DNA from: Akkermansiaceae bacterium
GTDB lineage: Bacteria; Verrucomicrobiota; Verrucomicrobiia; Verrucomicrobiales; Akkermansiaceae
Assembly (NCBI GenBank): GCA_905182405.1
Contig: CAJJBQ010000001.1
Span: forward strand, 1,116,001-1,180,000
DNA: 64,000 bases
Direction: 5' to 3'
A program made the translations under genes and the position numbers. This document shows positions 52,077 to 60,637 of this stretch, one piece after another. Every line of letters begins with the position of its first letter. Position 1 is the first letter of the stretch. The notes under the pieces were generated by a model. That model was not told the origin of the DNA. It made no database searches and saw only the letters and a program-made list of their open reading frames with translations.

Positions 52077-52487
52077 TTAAAAACGCGAATTGATGGCACG
52101 TTGCAAGCTTTTTTGATCTTTTTTTATTTCCTCCTGCTGCTGTTCGTTCAGATGGGGTAGCAGTCGTTCGTGGAGTTCGAGGAGGTGGAGGTAGTAATCC
52201 CCGAAGGCCTCATCACGGCTGATCTGGATTTTTTCCGAGGTGATTTGGACTTCATTGGAGACGAGGTTTCGCTGCTCTTCGGTTAGCTTGAGTGATGAGA
52301 CGATGCGCAGTAGGGTGCTCTCTTCCCAGGAGGAGGCGTCCTCAGCCGAACGACCGACAAGGATTAGGGGCGCTGGTTGCTTCCGGTTTTTCTTAGTCCC
52401 GAGTAGGAAACCGACACCATAACCGCAAAGAAAAATTGCGAGAAGTGCCATGAGAATAGTGAGGTAGTCGCGGAACTTGGGTTTCAT
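52077..52487 (-). CDS. Membrane-anchored Spy/CpxP/CnrX-like sensor protein
   Basis: 136 residues: an N-terminal membrane helix at about 9-29 (LTILMALLAIFLCGYGVGFL), then a periplasmic all-helical part with two LTxxQ-type motifs, SLKLTEEQRNLV (LTEEQ, 68-72) and PHLNEQQQEE (LNEQQ, 113-117), and ends AINSRF. This is the size and plan of CnrX, the metal sensor of the CnrYXH system, though few histidines fit its metal ligands (H101, H106, H112). Its start overlaps the stop of the 91-residue gene by four bases (52484-52487), so translation is coupled. Signal (metal, misfolded protein or other) is unknown. Confidence 0.75.
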   Translation of the reverse strand: MKPKFRDYLTILMALLAIFLCGYGVGFLLGTKKNRKQPAPLILVGRSAEDASSWEESTLLRIVSSLKLTEEQRNLVSNEVQITSEKIQISRDEAFGDYYLHLLELHERLLPHLNEQQQEEIKKDQKSLQRAINSRF

Positions 52488-52759
52488 AATGCGGTTGGGA
52501 AGACTGGAGGTTCGGGTAGGATGATGGGGCCCTGCGGTGGAGCGTCATCATGAAGGTTAAAGAGAACGAAGAGAAAGACCAATCCTGCGGTGATGGCAGC
52601 GAGGAGGGACCATTTTCGCCATGTGAGAGTGAGCACGAGTTGATGCACAGTTGTGCGAAGATTCTTCACGCTAATGCGGGGAAGCTTTGGCTCCGGTTCC
52701 TCAGGGGAGGACTTTGAGGCATCGATAAGACGTTTCCAGGGATCTTCGGAGGAGTTCAT
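52484..52759 (-). CDS. Small single-helix protein, candidate anti-sigma factor (CnrY-like)
   Basis: 91 residues: about 48 cytoplasmic residues (SSEDPWKRLIDASKSSPEEP, RISVKNLRTTVHQLVLTLTW), one membrane helix at 49-69 (WSLLAAITAGLVFLFVLF) and a short periplasmic tail ending in proline-rich PEPPVFP. Size, topology and place directly after an ECF sigma gene (three-base gap) are those of small anti-sigma factors such as CnrY. No zinc-binding or ASD motif is seen, as expected for that type. The role as anti-sigma is inferred from architecture and context alone. Confidence 0.65.
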   Translation of the reverse strand: MNSSEDPWKRLIDASKSSPEEPEPKLPRISVKNLRTTVHQLVLTLTWRKWSLLAAITAGLVFLFVLFNLHDDAPPQGPIILPEPPVFPTAL

Positions 52760-52762
52760 CGC

Positions 52763-53344
52763 TTAGTGGTTAGGTTCGAGCTTTTTAAAGTGGTCGGTGA
52801 GCTTACGTCTTGCGCGCATCGCAGTGATTTTAACTTTCGAAACGCCCCATCCCGTATGATCGCAGATATCTTGTATGCTCTTTTCCTCGAGGTCGAGAAG
52901 GCGGATCACGATTTGCTCGCGGGGATTGAGGGTGGAGATGAGGCGATCGAGGAGTTCCCGCATTGCTTGGAGGCTTTCGGTTTGCTCGCTGGATTCGTCT
53001 GCGAGGGATTTTTCGATCAATTCCGCTTGGGATTCGCCGAGATCGGAGAAACTCACAAGGGGGCGCGCTTTGTGGCGTCGGAGCCAGTCGTAGCAAGTAT
53101 TGATCGTGATGCGTGAGACCCAGTGTGGAAAAGGGCTACGAGAATCGTATTGATCGAGCTTAAGGAAGATCTTGGTGAAGGCATCTTGTGCCAAGTCATC
53201 GTGGTCCGAGGAGGTGCGGACCTGGTTTCGGATGATGCGATAAACTTGAGGCGTGAGGAGGTCGACAAGTTCACGCCAAGCGGACTCGTGTCCCTCCCTG
53301 ATATTTTCGAGGAGGTCCCCGGGAATACCGCAGTCGTCACCCAT
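52763..53344 (-). CDS. ECF-type RNA polymerase sigma factor
   Basis: 193 residues. Region 2 is SSDHDDLAQDAFTKIFLKLD, with the -10 contact segment SPFPHWVSRITINTCYDWLR, and region 4 is LNPREQIVIRLLDLEEKSIQ plus GVSKVKITAMRARRKLTDHF, a helix-turn-helix. The linker between is short, as in ECF sigma factors. ATG 53344 lies 6 bases from the stop of the 53351 gene, so it may be read from that gene's transcript. The downstream small membrane gene starts after three bases. Its target promoters are not known; the neighbours suggest a cell-envelope or metal stress response. Confidence 0.92.
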   Translation of the reverse strand: MGDDCGIPGDLLENIREGHESAWRELVDLLTPQVYRIIRNQVRTSSDHDDLAQDAFTKIFLKLDQYDSRSPFPHWVSRITINTCYDWLRRHKARPLVSFSDLGESQAELIEKSLADESSEQTESLQAMRELLDRLISTLNPREQIVIRLLDLEEKSIQDICDHTGWGVSKVKITAMRARRKLTDHFKKLEPNH

Positions 53345-53350
53345 CAGAGC

Positions 53351-54328
53351 TTATTTAAATTTTGAACTTTCGAGGAAGTCATACCACTCTTTTTCGAACT
53401 CTTCATCATCATCGTAGCCGAAGGATTCGAGGAGAAGCTCCTTGGTTGCCTCTTCTCCGTCGCGGACAGCGGCGACGAAGGCCTGGTATTTTACGAGACG
53501 TTCTTCATTGCTGACCATGAAGTGGGTAAGGGCGAAAATGTAGCCCGATTCGTTGGGAGTGAGCATGGTGATTTTAGTTTCCATCACTCCCTGAAGGCTG
53601 ACGCGCTTGTCTTTCTTGCAAAGCTTACGAATCACAGGTGGCCAGGCATTTTGTGGACCCAGGGTGCCGCCTTTGACTGTCTCAGCCTTGCCGTCTTCCG
53701 AGGCGTAATACTTGTCAAAATCGAGGTAGAGCACGCGGCATTTTTTGAAGACGAGATGCTCAAGATAGTAGCCGATTCCAGCGCCCATCCAGAAGGGCTG
53801 TTTTCCTGTGCGGGCCTGACCTTTGAGAAAGTTGGAGCCGGCGATGTGGACAAAGATAGCTGATTTATCCTGCTCGTCGCCGCGACCTGATGACAGGGCA
53901 TCGGTCTTGCAGATGACCATAAAACGGTTGTGAGGATCGGCGTAGTTGCCGACTTGTTTGGTGAGATTGACCTGATCGATGCTCCAGTTGTTTCTCTTAG
54001 CATCTGCTTGGACGACCTCATGAAAGGTGTTTCCGTCGGCCACCAGATAGACGGTGTATTTAAATTGTTCTCCTTTTGAGGGGTCAGCGCCTCCGGGAGT
54101 TCTGAACTCCTTTTTTTCGAAGTCAGTGACAAGGGAAGGTATGATCTCGCTCATTTCCTTCCAGACTCGCTTGGCTAACTTGCGCGCTGGATCGTGGTCG
54201 GTATGAAAGGAGCGAAGCATGAAATGATCGGTTTCTCTCTCCTTCCACTTGATGCTTGGGAAATGCTCCTTTTGGCCGAAGGCAGGAAGCACTGAAGCAA
54301 GTGCGAAGAAGGAAACGAGAATCTTCAT
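53351..54328 (-). CDS. Secreted peptidase MA-like (DUF1570-type) protein lacking a clear HExxH
   Basis: About 325 residues from ATG 54328, with a signal peptide (MKILVSFFALASVLPAFGQK); the frame is open to 54505 but that region carries no signal. Features of the peptidase MA-like fold: WKERETDHFMLRSFHTDHDP at the start, YTVYLVADGNTFHEVV, then KSAIFVHIAGSNFLKGQ where HExxH would be expected, and FWMGAGIGYYLEHLVFKK, the counterpart of the usual WLxEGLAxYFE. The catalytic HE pair is not there, so it may be an inactive relative. It lies 6 bases before the sigma gene and may be the first cistron of that unit. The family call is moderate. Confidence 0.6.
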   Translation of the reverse strand: MKILVSFFALASVLPAFGQKEHFPSIKWKERETDHFMLRSFHTDHDPARKLAKRVWKEMSEIIPSLVTDFEKKEFRTPGGADPSKGEQFKYTVYLVADGNTFHEVVQADAKRNNWSIDQVNLTKQVGNYADPHNRFMVICKTDALSSGRGDEQDKSAIFVHIAGSNFLKGQARTGKQPFWMGAGIGYYLEHLVFKKCRVLYLDFDKYYASEDGKAETVKGGTLGPQNAWPPVIRKLCKKDKRVSLQGVMETKITMLTPNESGYIFALTHFMVSNEERLVKYQAFVAAVRDGEEATKELLLESFGYDDDEEFEKEWYDFLESSKFK

Positions 54329-54665
54329 ACAATAAAAACATATGATTTCGGAGGGGAGGCGGCAATGCAGGATCTCACAAATTCTCAAAACTCTCATTAA
54401 TTGGGCGACCCATCTGGGTGAGTCGGAGGCAGCGACATGCTTGGGAAGCGACTTCCAAATTCCGCCGATGGCGGGAGTCAGCATCAGCGTATTGCAAAAA
54501 ATCACGATGCAGTTGGCCGATCATATTTTTTGTGAGCGGGATTTTACCGGAGTGGGCAAAGAGTTTTTATGGGGTCTTCGGAAAAAGAACCGTTTATGAT
54601 CCAATTTAATCCATCAATCTCCAATGAAGATTAATGTGTCGTTTTTTCTGTATTCTCTTTGCTTC
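54329..54665. other. Intergenic stretch without supported gene
   Basis: Between the divergent-type ends of the 53351-54328 gene and the argG terminator I see no protein-like frame. The + strand frame 54342-54599 (85 codons) has no ribosome-binding site and no recognisable sequence. The part near 54329-54400 should contain the promoter for the peptidase-like/sigma unit on the minus strand, but no -35/-10 pair is convincing. Confidence 0.5.
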
Positions 54666-54694
54666 AAAAAAAACGGGGCCTTTTTGGGGCCCCG
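54666..54694 (-). terminator. Intrinsic terminator of argG
   Basis: A 7-base-pair GC stem (CGGGGCC / GGCCCCG) with a seven-base loop, followed on the minus strand by eight T residues. It lies 43 bases after the argG stop at 54738. The other flank is CTTTTT on the + strand, so it may work in both directions. Confidence 0.88.
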
Positions 54695-54737
54695 CTTTTT
54701 AGAGAGGCTTTGTGACCGGGATGGTCACGCCACTGGC

Positions 54738-56024
54738 TTACTTGTGGTTCACGCGGGCGAACTGCTTCAAGCGGAGGCCGTTGAGGGCAATAAAGCCGGT
54801 GGCGTCGTTTTGATTGTAGGCTTCTTCCTGGCCGCCTTCCATCGTGGCGATGTCTTCGTCGTAGAGGCTGTTCGGGGAACGGCGACCGGCGTTCATAATG
54901 TTGCCTTTGTAGAGCTTGAGGCGGACTTCGCCGTTGACCGTCTTTTGGGTCTCGGTGACGAGGGCCTGGAGGGCGTCGCGCTCGGGGGCAAACCAGAAGC
55001 CATTGTAGACGAGCTTGGCATAGGTCGGAATGAGGCTATCGCGAAGGTGCTGGGCATCGCGGTCGATGGTGAGGGTTTCGAGGTCCTGGTGGGCAGCCAG
55101 AAGAATGGTGCCGCCGGGGGTCTCGTAGATGCCGCGGCTTTTCATGCCAACGAAGCGGTTCTCGACGATGTCAACGCGGCCGATGCCGTGTCTGCCACCG
55201 AGGTGGTTGAGGAGGCGCATGACACCGTAGGGAGTGAGGAGGGTGTAGCCGTCTTGCTCGCCCTTGACCTCGAAGTCAGCAAGCTCGCTAATGTAGCCGG
55301 AAAGCTTGTCGTTTTTGAGTCCGATGATCTCGCCTTTTTCGAAGAGGCACTGAAGATATTCGGGTTCGTCCGGGGCGTCCTGAGGGGAGACGGAGAGGAC
55401 ATACATGTCCTTGTCGGCGGGGGTGGTGCCATCATACCAAGTGTCCTCGAGCGCGCCGGCTTCGAAGGAGATGTGGAGGAGGTTCCGGTCCATGGAGTAG
55501 GGCTTGCTCTTGGAAGCTTGCACGTCGATATCGTGCTTCTCACAATAGGCGATCATTTCGGCACGGCCGGGGAATTCTTCACGAAAAGAATCGTCACGCC
55601 ATGGGGCGATCATTTTAATGTCAGGCGCGAGGGCATTGAGCGCGAGCTCGAAGCGGACTTGGTCGTTTCCTTTTCCGGTGGCGCCGTGGGCGATGGCGTC
55701 AGCGCCTTCGGCAAGGGCAACATCGAGCATACCTTTGATGATGCAAGGGCGGGCGATGGAGGTTCCAAGGAGGTAGCGGCCTTCGTAGACGGCGTTGGCC
55801 TGGAACATCGGGAAAATGTAGTCGGCAGCGAACTCTTCCTTGAGATCGCCGATGTAGCACTTGGAAGCGCCGGTCGCGAGGGCCTTGGCTTCTAGTCCAT
55901 CAAGCTCCTCGCCTTGTCCGACGTCGGCACAGTAGGCGATAATTTCCGCGTTGTATTTCTCCTTGAGCCAGAGAAGGAGGACGGAGGTATCCAGCCCTCC
56001 AGAGTATGCGACGACGATTTTCAT
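54738..56024 (-). CDS. argG: Argininosuccinate synthase
   Basis: 428 residues. The N-type ATP-pyrophosphatase P-loop is [16 protein letters not shown], followed by [50 protein letters not shown], and [18 protein letters not shown]. The protein condenses citrulline and aspartate with ATP, the step before ArgH (32863). It is monocistronic with its own terminator; a long opposite-strand frame (54624-55895) across it is a shadow without start signal. It lies 51 bases from the upstream Lon-N gene stop at 56076 on the same strand. Confidence 0.98.
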   Translation of the reverse strand: MKIVVAYSGGLDTSVLLLWLKEKYNAEIIAYCADVGQGEELDGLEAKALATGASKCYIGDLKEEFAADYIFPMFQANAVYEGRYLLGTSIARPCIIKGMLDVALAEGADAIAHGATGKGNDQVRFELALNALAPDIKMIAPWRDDSFREEFPGRAEMIAYCEKHDIDVQASKSKPYSMDRNLLHISFEAGALEDTWYDGTTPADKDMYVLSVSPQDAPDEPEYLQCLFEKGEIIGLKNDKLSGYISELADFEVKGEQDGYTLLTPYGVMRLLNHLGGRHGIGRVDIVENRFVGMKSRGIYETPGGTILLAAHQDLETLTIDRDAQHLRDSLIPTYAKLVYNGFWFAPERDALQALVTETQKTVNGEVRLKLYKGNIMNAGRRSPNSLYDEDIATMEGGQEEAYNQNDATGFIALNGLRLKQFARVNHK

Positions 56025-56075
56025 GAGGCCTGCGGAATAGGCGAGAATCGGGGGTTTGGCAAGACGGGTTGCTGT

Positions 56076-56729
56076 TTAAAAAGAGGTGTCGATGTCGTCG
56101 TCTGCTTCGTCAGCGCGGAGTCCCGCTTTTTGAAGGAAGGTGATGATGAAGTCGAGGCGCTGGCGGACTTCTCCGGTTTCCAAAAGGCGTTGTCGATCGT
56201 TGGGATCGTGGATGAACTGTTGGGCGATGGCGTCGGACGAGGTAGCTGCGTCATCGGCACGGTCGAGGATGTCGTGGACTTGATCTCTGACCTGGGTCGG
56301 AAATTTCTTGAGCGCCATGTCGACTGCGGCTCGGAGGAGAACGAGGTAGTCCTCTTCCTCATCGTCCGAAAGGGTGGTGTTTAGAAGGGGGCGGATGGCT
56401 GCGACCGGGTAGGGTTTTTCATCGAACCACTTATCGAAATGGACCCGAAAGACGCCGTGAAGGACGAGGTTGGAGGCGCCATCGTCAGCTTCCCGCGAGG
56501 CTCGAATGAGCCCAATCGTGCCGACCTTGGCTGCGTGGTCTTCCGGATTGAATGAGTCAGCGCCGAGGAGATTTCCGACGCAGAAAAGGCAATCGCCCTC
56601 GAGTGCCTCCTCGACCATTTGGCGATAGCGGTCCTCGAAAATATGCAGCGGCATGGCTCCGTGGGGAAAGAGAACGGTGTCAGGCAGCAGGATGACGCCG
56701 CATTTTTCGGGGATGGTGAGAGCTGACAT
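56076..56729 (-). CDS. Lon N-terminal (substrate-binding) domain protein
   Basis: 217 residues. The Lon-N/PUA-like domain is seen at the start: CGVILLPDTVLFPHGAMPLH with IFEDRYRQMVEEAL, and KVGTIGLIRASREADDGASN, VLHGVFRVHFDKW. The C-terminal part is helical and acidic (YLVLLRAAVDMALKKFP, ADEADDDIDTSF). Stand-alone proteins of this kind have no ATPase or protease domain and an unproven role; some bind substrates for Lon. It is co-directional with argG downstream. Confidence 0.92.
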   Translation of the reverse strand: MSALTIPEKCGVILLPDTVLFPHGAMPLHIFEDRYRQMVEEALEGDCLFCVGNLLGADSFNPEDHAAKVGTIGLIRASREADDGASNLVLHGVFRVHFDKWFDEKPYPVAAIRPLLNTTLSDDEEEDYLVLLRAAVDMALKKFPTQVRDQVHDILDRADDAATSSDAIAQQFIHDPNDRQRLLETGEVRQRLDFIITFLQKAGLRADEADDDIDTSF

Positions 56730-56777
56730 GGATTGGGAATCGGGGGCGAGGTTGCTTGCGAAGCTGGCTATTGGCTA

Positions 56778-57182
56778 TTAGCGGTTAGCTTTTGGCTCAG
56801 CTGGCTCAGCTGGCACAGGGTCAATATTGAACCCGAGGAGAATCACTTTTTGTAACTCGGGACTCTTGAGATGCATGAAGCAGGCGGATCTCCAATTTTT
56901 CTTTTGGAACCTGTAGTCGAAAGGTTTGGTGATGAGGCTTTCGGAAACTGGGAGGCGCAGGCTTTCCCCTCCTAAGTTCTTTCTTGTGCGGAAGTAATCA
57001 AATCCACCTTTACGACCTTTGTAGTATACCGTGCCTAGGGTATCGATCGTTGTTTCGGAGATGGCAGTTTCAAATTCAGCCCTTGAGTAGGTGGGAGTGC
57101 AGCTGTCAGTCAGAAAAAGAATGGTCCCAGACAAAAAGAGCATTCCCGAGATAAGAAGGGTCTTTTTGAATGGGATTCTCAT
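56778..57182 (-). CDS. Secreted or lipid-anchored small protein of unknown function
   Basis: 134 residues. The N-terminus (MRIPFKKTLLISGMLFLSGT, then ILFLTDSCTPTYS) is a membrane/signal segment with a cysteine after it, so a lipoprotein is possible although the box LTDSC is not typical. The mature part (TLGTVYYKGRKGGFDYFRTR, RSACFMHLKSPELQKVILLG) is a small mixed domain ending in proline-rich VPAEPAEPKANR. No family is recognised. Two copies of GGCTCAGCT lie next to its stop (56793-56812), probably only a short chance duplication in the C-terminal coding sequence. Confidence 0.65.
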   Translation of the reverse strand: MRIPFKKTLLISGMLFLSGTILFLTDSCTPTYSRAEFETAISETTIDTLGTVYYKGRKGGFDYFRTRKNLGGESLRLPVSESLITKPFDYRFQKKNWRSACFMHLKSPELQKVILLGFNIDPVPAEPAEPKANR

Positions 57183-57245
57183 ATTGATTTCATGGCGTCT
57201 AGCGGGAGCTAAAAGCTAATCGCCGGGGTTGAACGAGCTTTTGAC

Positions 57246-58529
57246 TCACGCTCCAGCCAGAGCTTGGTTGAGGTCGGCGAGGATGTCGTCGATGTGCTCG
57301 ATGCCGACGGAGAGGCGGACGAGTTCGGGCTTGATGCCGCCGGCGAGTTGCTGTTCGGCGGTGAGCTGGGAGTGAGTCGTGGTGGCGGGATGGATCGCGA
57401 GCGATTTGGCGTCTCCAAGGTTGGCGACGTGGGAGAACATTTTCAAAGAGTTGATGAACTTGGCTCCTGCTTCGGCTCCACCTTTGATTCCGAAGACCAC
57501 GACACTGCCGCCTTTTCCCCGGAGATACTTTTGGTTCTTGGCAAACTCGGGATCGTCTTCGAGACCCGGGAAGCGGACCCACTCGACTTGCGGGTGGTCC
57601 TTGAGATGCTGAGCGACCGCGAGGGAGTTTTCGCAGTGACGGTCCATGCGGAGTGGAAGAGTTTCGATGCCCTGAAGGAATTGCCACGAGTTATCGGGCG
57701 AGATGCAGGCACCAAGATTCCGAAGTGGGCCGGTGCGCATGCGGAGGATGTATGCCAGGGGAGCGAGCATCTCAGGGAGATCGTGTCCCCAGCGGAGGCC
57801 GTGGTATGAACCATCAGGCTTGTCGAAGAGGGGGTGCTTGCCGCCAGTCCAGTCGAAACGACCAGAGTCGATGACGATGCCGCCAAGTCCTGTTCCGTGT
57901 CCGCCGAGCCACTTGGTGAGGGAGTGGACGACGATGTCAGCTCCGTGATTGAGGGGGTTGGTGAGGTAGGGCGTGGAGCAGGTGGCGTCGACAATGAGAG
58001 GAAGGCCGTGGGCCTTGGCGATCTCGCCGACGGCGTCAAGGTCGGTGACTTCGAGCGCGGGATTCGAGACGGTTTCGCAGAAAAGAGCGCGCGTTTTGTC
58101 ATCGATGGCATTGGCGAACTGCTGGGGATCCTGGGAGTCGACGAAGCGGACTTCGATTCCGAGAGCGGGGAGAATGTCGTTGAATTGAGTGTAGCTGCCA
58201 CCGTAGAGGTTTCGGGCGGAAACGATGTTGTCGCCTGCTTCTGCCAGATTAACGATGGAGTTGAAAATGGCTGCGGTCCCGGAAGAGTGAGCCAGTCCCG
58301 CCATTTCATGCGCGCCTTCGAGAAGACAGATACGCTTTTCGAGCACATCGGTGGTGGGATTCATAAGGCGGGTGTAGATATTACCCAGTTCCTTGAGTGC
58401 GAATAAGTTAGCGGCGTGCTCGGTGTCCTTGAAAGTGAAGGCGGTCGTCCGGTAGAGTGGGACGGCGCGGGAATGGGTTTCGGAATCAGGAGTGTGGCCA
58501 CCGTGGAGGCATAGAGTTTCGTGTTTCAT
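57246..58529 (-). CDS. metY: O-acetylhomoserine aminocarboxypropyltransferase/cysteine synthase
   Basis: 427 residues. MKHETLCLHGGHTPD at the start, PLYRTTAFTFKDTEHAANLF, NIYTRLMNPTTDVLEKRI, ALFCETVSNPALEV and the PLP-lysine motif VVHSLTKWLGGHGTGLGGI are typical of MetY in the Cys/Met metabolism PLP family. It makes homocysteine from O-acetylhomoserine and sulfide, and may also make cysteine. The C-terminal RLSVGIEHIDDILADLNQAL is standard. It stands alone, with 62 bases to the downstream small protein gene. Only few nucleotides separate it from the prenyltransferase gene end upstream (58578). No SAM riboswitch or other leader is apparent. Confidence 0.95.
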   Translation of the reverse strand: MKHETLCLHGGHTPDSETHSRAVPLYRTTAFTFKDTEHAANLFALKELGNIYTRLMNPTTDVLEKRICLLEGAHEMAGLAHSSGTAAIFNSIVNLAEAGDNIVSARNLYGGSYTQFNDILPALGIEVRFVDSQDPQQFANAIDDKTRALFCETVSNPALEVTDLDAVGEIAKAHGLPLIVDATCSTPYLTNPLNHGADIVVHSLTKWLGGHGTGLGGIVIDSGRFDWTGGKHPLFDKPDGSYHGLRWGHDLPEMLAPLAYILRMRTGPLRNLGACISPDNSWQFLQGIETLPLRMDRHCENSLAVAQHLKDHPQVEWVRFPGLEDDPEFAKNQKYLRGKGGSVVVFGIKGGAEAGAKFINSLKMFSHVANLGDAKSLAIHPATTTHSQLTAEQQLAGGIKPELVRLSVGIEHIDDILADLNQALAGA

Positions 58530-58577
58530 GATGTAGGGACTAATAGCATCGATTTCGAGCCATGAAAAGCGAGAGCT

Positions 58578-59513
58578 CTAGGTCGCGGGCGCAATTCTTT
58601 GAAAAAGGAGTGCGAGAAGGGCGAGTCCGGGGCCGATGACGAGGAGGGGGGCGAAGGCCATATTTCCTTCGAAAACGGCCACGATCGCTACGGGGCCGAT
58701 CACGAGGTAATCAACCAGCGGGATCGCGGCGAGAGTGCGCGAGACAAACTGTCCGATGTTTTTTGTGAGCCTGACTTTCTTAACGCAGAAGGAGAGGACG
58801 GCGAGGAAAAGAATAAGGGAAGGGAGCGCAGGCGCTTGAACGAGGAGGAGCATCACCCCGGAGGTAAAAAGGGCGGGAACCGAAAGAAAAATGACGGGTA
58901 CGATTTTTTGTGCTGAGGTCGGTGAGGGTGCTGATTCGTTTCGAGCCATCAGAGAAATCCCCAAGATGTAAGATCCCAAGCTCATAGCCAGGAGGACCAG
59001 GCTCAAATAGAGCTGGGGATCCAGGGTGATAAACTGTTGCCAAGTGAGAAAGCTGAAGGCGCAGGCGGGGTAAATTAAAGCTCGAGCCCCTGCCATGAAA
59101 AGAAAACTGATCGGATGGACCTTGTGCCAGCGCGTGTAGGCAAGGATGCAGGAGACGATTCCCGCCGCAAAAACGGTAAAAGTAGTGGCAACCAGAAAAC
59201 CGAGAGCCAGTCCGCCTATCAGGAGAAAAAAGGCGAGCGTTCCAATCGTCCCGCGTTTCCAACGTCCCGAGGGAATAGGTCGATCATCGCGATTCTCGGC
59301 ATCGTAGGCCGCATCATACCAATCATTGAGGAAGCAGCCTCCCAGATAGAGACAGGAAAGGGACAAGGCGATCAGTCCGAATGAGGGCATCTCGTGCCCT
59401 TTAAAGCTTATCCAACCGAGAAGCGTGCCCAAGAGCGCGTTCGACCACACCGTTGGGAGGTTCGCAAATCGACTCATGGCAAGGAGATCGACGAAGCGCT
59501 GGTAGGAAATCAT
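58578..59513 (-). CDS. UbiA family prenyltransferase
   Basis: About 311 residues from ATG 59513 (MISYQRFVDLLAMSRFANLP); a longer frame to 59615 would run across the divergent tsaC start. It is an eight-to-nine-helix membrane protein with the first Asp-rich motif NDWYDAAYDAENRDDRPIPS, the hallmark of UbiA. The second Asp motif is weak (VRLTKNIGQFV, then IPLVDYLVIG). Members transfer a prenyl chain to an aromatic or other acceptor, such as in quinone or carotenoid-type lipid synthesis. The acceptor is unknown, and the genome context (metY, tsaC) gives no hint. Confidence 0.88.
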   Translation of the reverse strand: MISYQRFVDLLAMSRFANLPTVWSNALLGTLLGWISFKGHEMPSFGLIALSLSCLYLGGCFLNDWYDAAYDAENRDDRPIPSGRWKRGTIGTLAFFLLIGGLALGFLVATTFTVFAAGIVSCILAYTRWHKVHPISFLFMAGARALIYPACAFSFLTWQQFITLDPQLYLSLVLLAMSLGSYILGISLMARNESAPSPTSAQKIVPVIFLSVPALFTSGVMLLLVQAPALPSLILFLAVLSFCVKKVRLTKNIGQFVSRTLAAIPLVDYLVIGPVAIVAVFEGNMAFAPLLVIGPGLALLALLFQRIAPAT

Positions 59514-59603
59514 CGGCGCGATTCTGCCCTCAGAAATGGCCCCCTGCAAGACCATCTCACGCCTCACTTGGCAAAGAACCCTTTCTCCTGTAAGTCTCCG
59601 CCC

Positions 59604-60629
59604 GTGGATACGCAATTACTCGTCGCTGACTTTGAAGATTGGCGCGAAACTGTCACTGAAGCGGTGGCACTTTTGGAACAGGGAGAAGTCGTCGCTTTGC
59701 CGACCGAGACCGTGTATGGCCTCGCCGCTTGTGCTTTTAATGCCGAGGCTGTCGCCAAGATCTTCGAGGTGAAAGAGCGGCCTTCGTTTGATCCCCTTAT
59801 CGTTCATATCGGTCGGAAAAGTGATCTGGAAAAGGTGGCCGTTGTTCCTGAAGAAATTCGGGAGCTGGTTGATGAACTCATCGAAGCCCACTGGCCTGGT
59901 GCTCTTACCCTCGTTCTTCCAAAGAGTGAGGATATCCCTGATCTCGTTACCAGTGGATTACCAACCGTCGCGGTCCGCCTCAGTGCTCATGAAATCATGT
60001 GTGAAGTCGCTAAAGTCCACGGGCCAATCGCTGCGCCGAGCGCCAATCGCTACGGCCGTATCAGTCCGACCTCTGCGCAAGCGGTGACGGATGAACTCGG
60101 TGGTCGCATTCCATTGATCATCGATGGCGGAGCCTGCCGCGATGGACTCGAAAGCACGATCATCGCGCCCACGATGACCGAAAAAGGTCCCGTCTTGCGC
60201 CTTCTTCGCCCTGGTCCCGTTTCCAAGGAAGACCTTCGGCTTATCGCTAAAGTCGAGCGAGTCCGCAACAAGCCGGGTGCGACGGTGGAAGCTCCCGGGC
60301 AGATGGCGAGCCACTACGCGCCTGCGACACCTCTGATGATCGTAACAAAGCCAGGTGAATTTGTCCCCGAGGAAGGGAAGAAATACGGCCTTCTTACCTA
60401 CCGCGGGTCTGGAGGTGCTTGTCTGATCGATCTCACCGATTGGACCGCCACTCAGACTCTCTCACCGGGAAAAGGAAAACTCTCAGAAGCTGCCGTGCGC
60501 CTTTTTTACTGCCTCCGTCAACTTGATGCGGCCGGAGTGGATCTCATCGTTGCTGAACCTGTCGCCAACACCGGAGTGGGAGTTGCGATCATGGATCGAC
60601 TGAAGCGAGCTGCTGCGGCCCATCTTTAA
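59604..60629 (+). CDS. tsaC: L-threonylcarbamoyladenylate synthase (Sua5/TsaC type)
   Basis: About 341 residues from GTG 59604 (VDTQLLVADFEDWRETVTEA); an earlier frame start at 59394 lies inside the divergent ubiA gene. YrdC-fold motifs: ALPTETVYGLAACAF, KIFEVKERPSFDPLIVHIG, GPIAAPSANRYGRISPTS and DGLESTI. The extra C-terminal Sua5 domain (APATPLMIVTKPGEF onwards, VNxxLL-like ending) makes it the long form. The enzyme makes threonylcarbamoyl-AMP for t6A37 modification of tRNAs, in the cytoplasm. It is followed by an M23 peptidase gene after only eight bases. Confidence 0.93.
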   Translation: MDTQLLVADFEDWRETVTEAVALLEQGEVVALPTETVYGLAACAFNAEAVAKIFEVKERPSFDPLIVHIGRKSDLEKVAVVPEEIRELVDELIEAHWPGALTLVLPKSEDIPDLVTSGLPTVAVRLSAHEIMCEVAKVHGPIAAPSANRYGRISPTSAQAVTDELGGRIPLIIDGGACRDGLESTIIAPTMTEKGPVLRLLRPGPVSKEDLRLIAKVERVRNKPGATVEAPGQMASHYAPATPLMIVTKPGEFVPEEGKKYGLLTYRGSGGACLIDLTDWTATQTLSPGKGKLSEAAVRLFYCLRQLDAAGVDLIVAEPVANTGVGVAIMDRLKRAAAAHL

Positions 60630-60637
60630 AGGTGAAG

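Noticed and set aside
54342..54599. 85-codon + strand frame upstream of the argG terminator
   Set aside because: No ribosome-binding site, no homology, no conserved pattern; antisense to an extension of the 53351 gene.
54624..55895. 423-codon open frame on the + strand
   Set aside because: It lies antisense to argG, which has complete active-site motifs; the frame is valine/glycine-rich with no motif and arises from the C-rich codon third positions of argG.
56793..56812. Tandem GGCTCAGCT repeats
   Set aside because: Two units only, within the end of a coding sequence (AEPAEP); probably a coding duplication of no further meaning.
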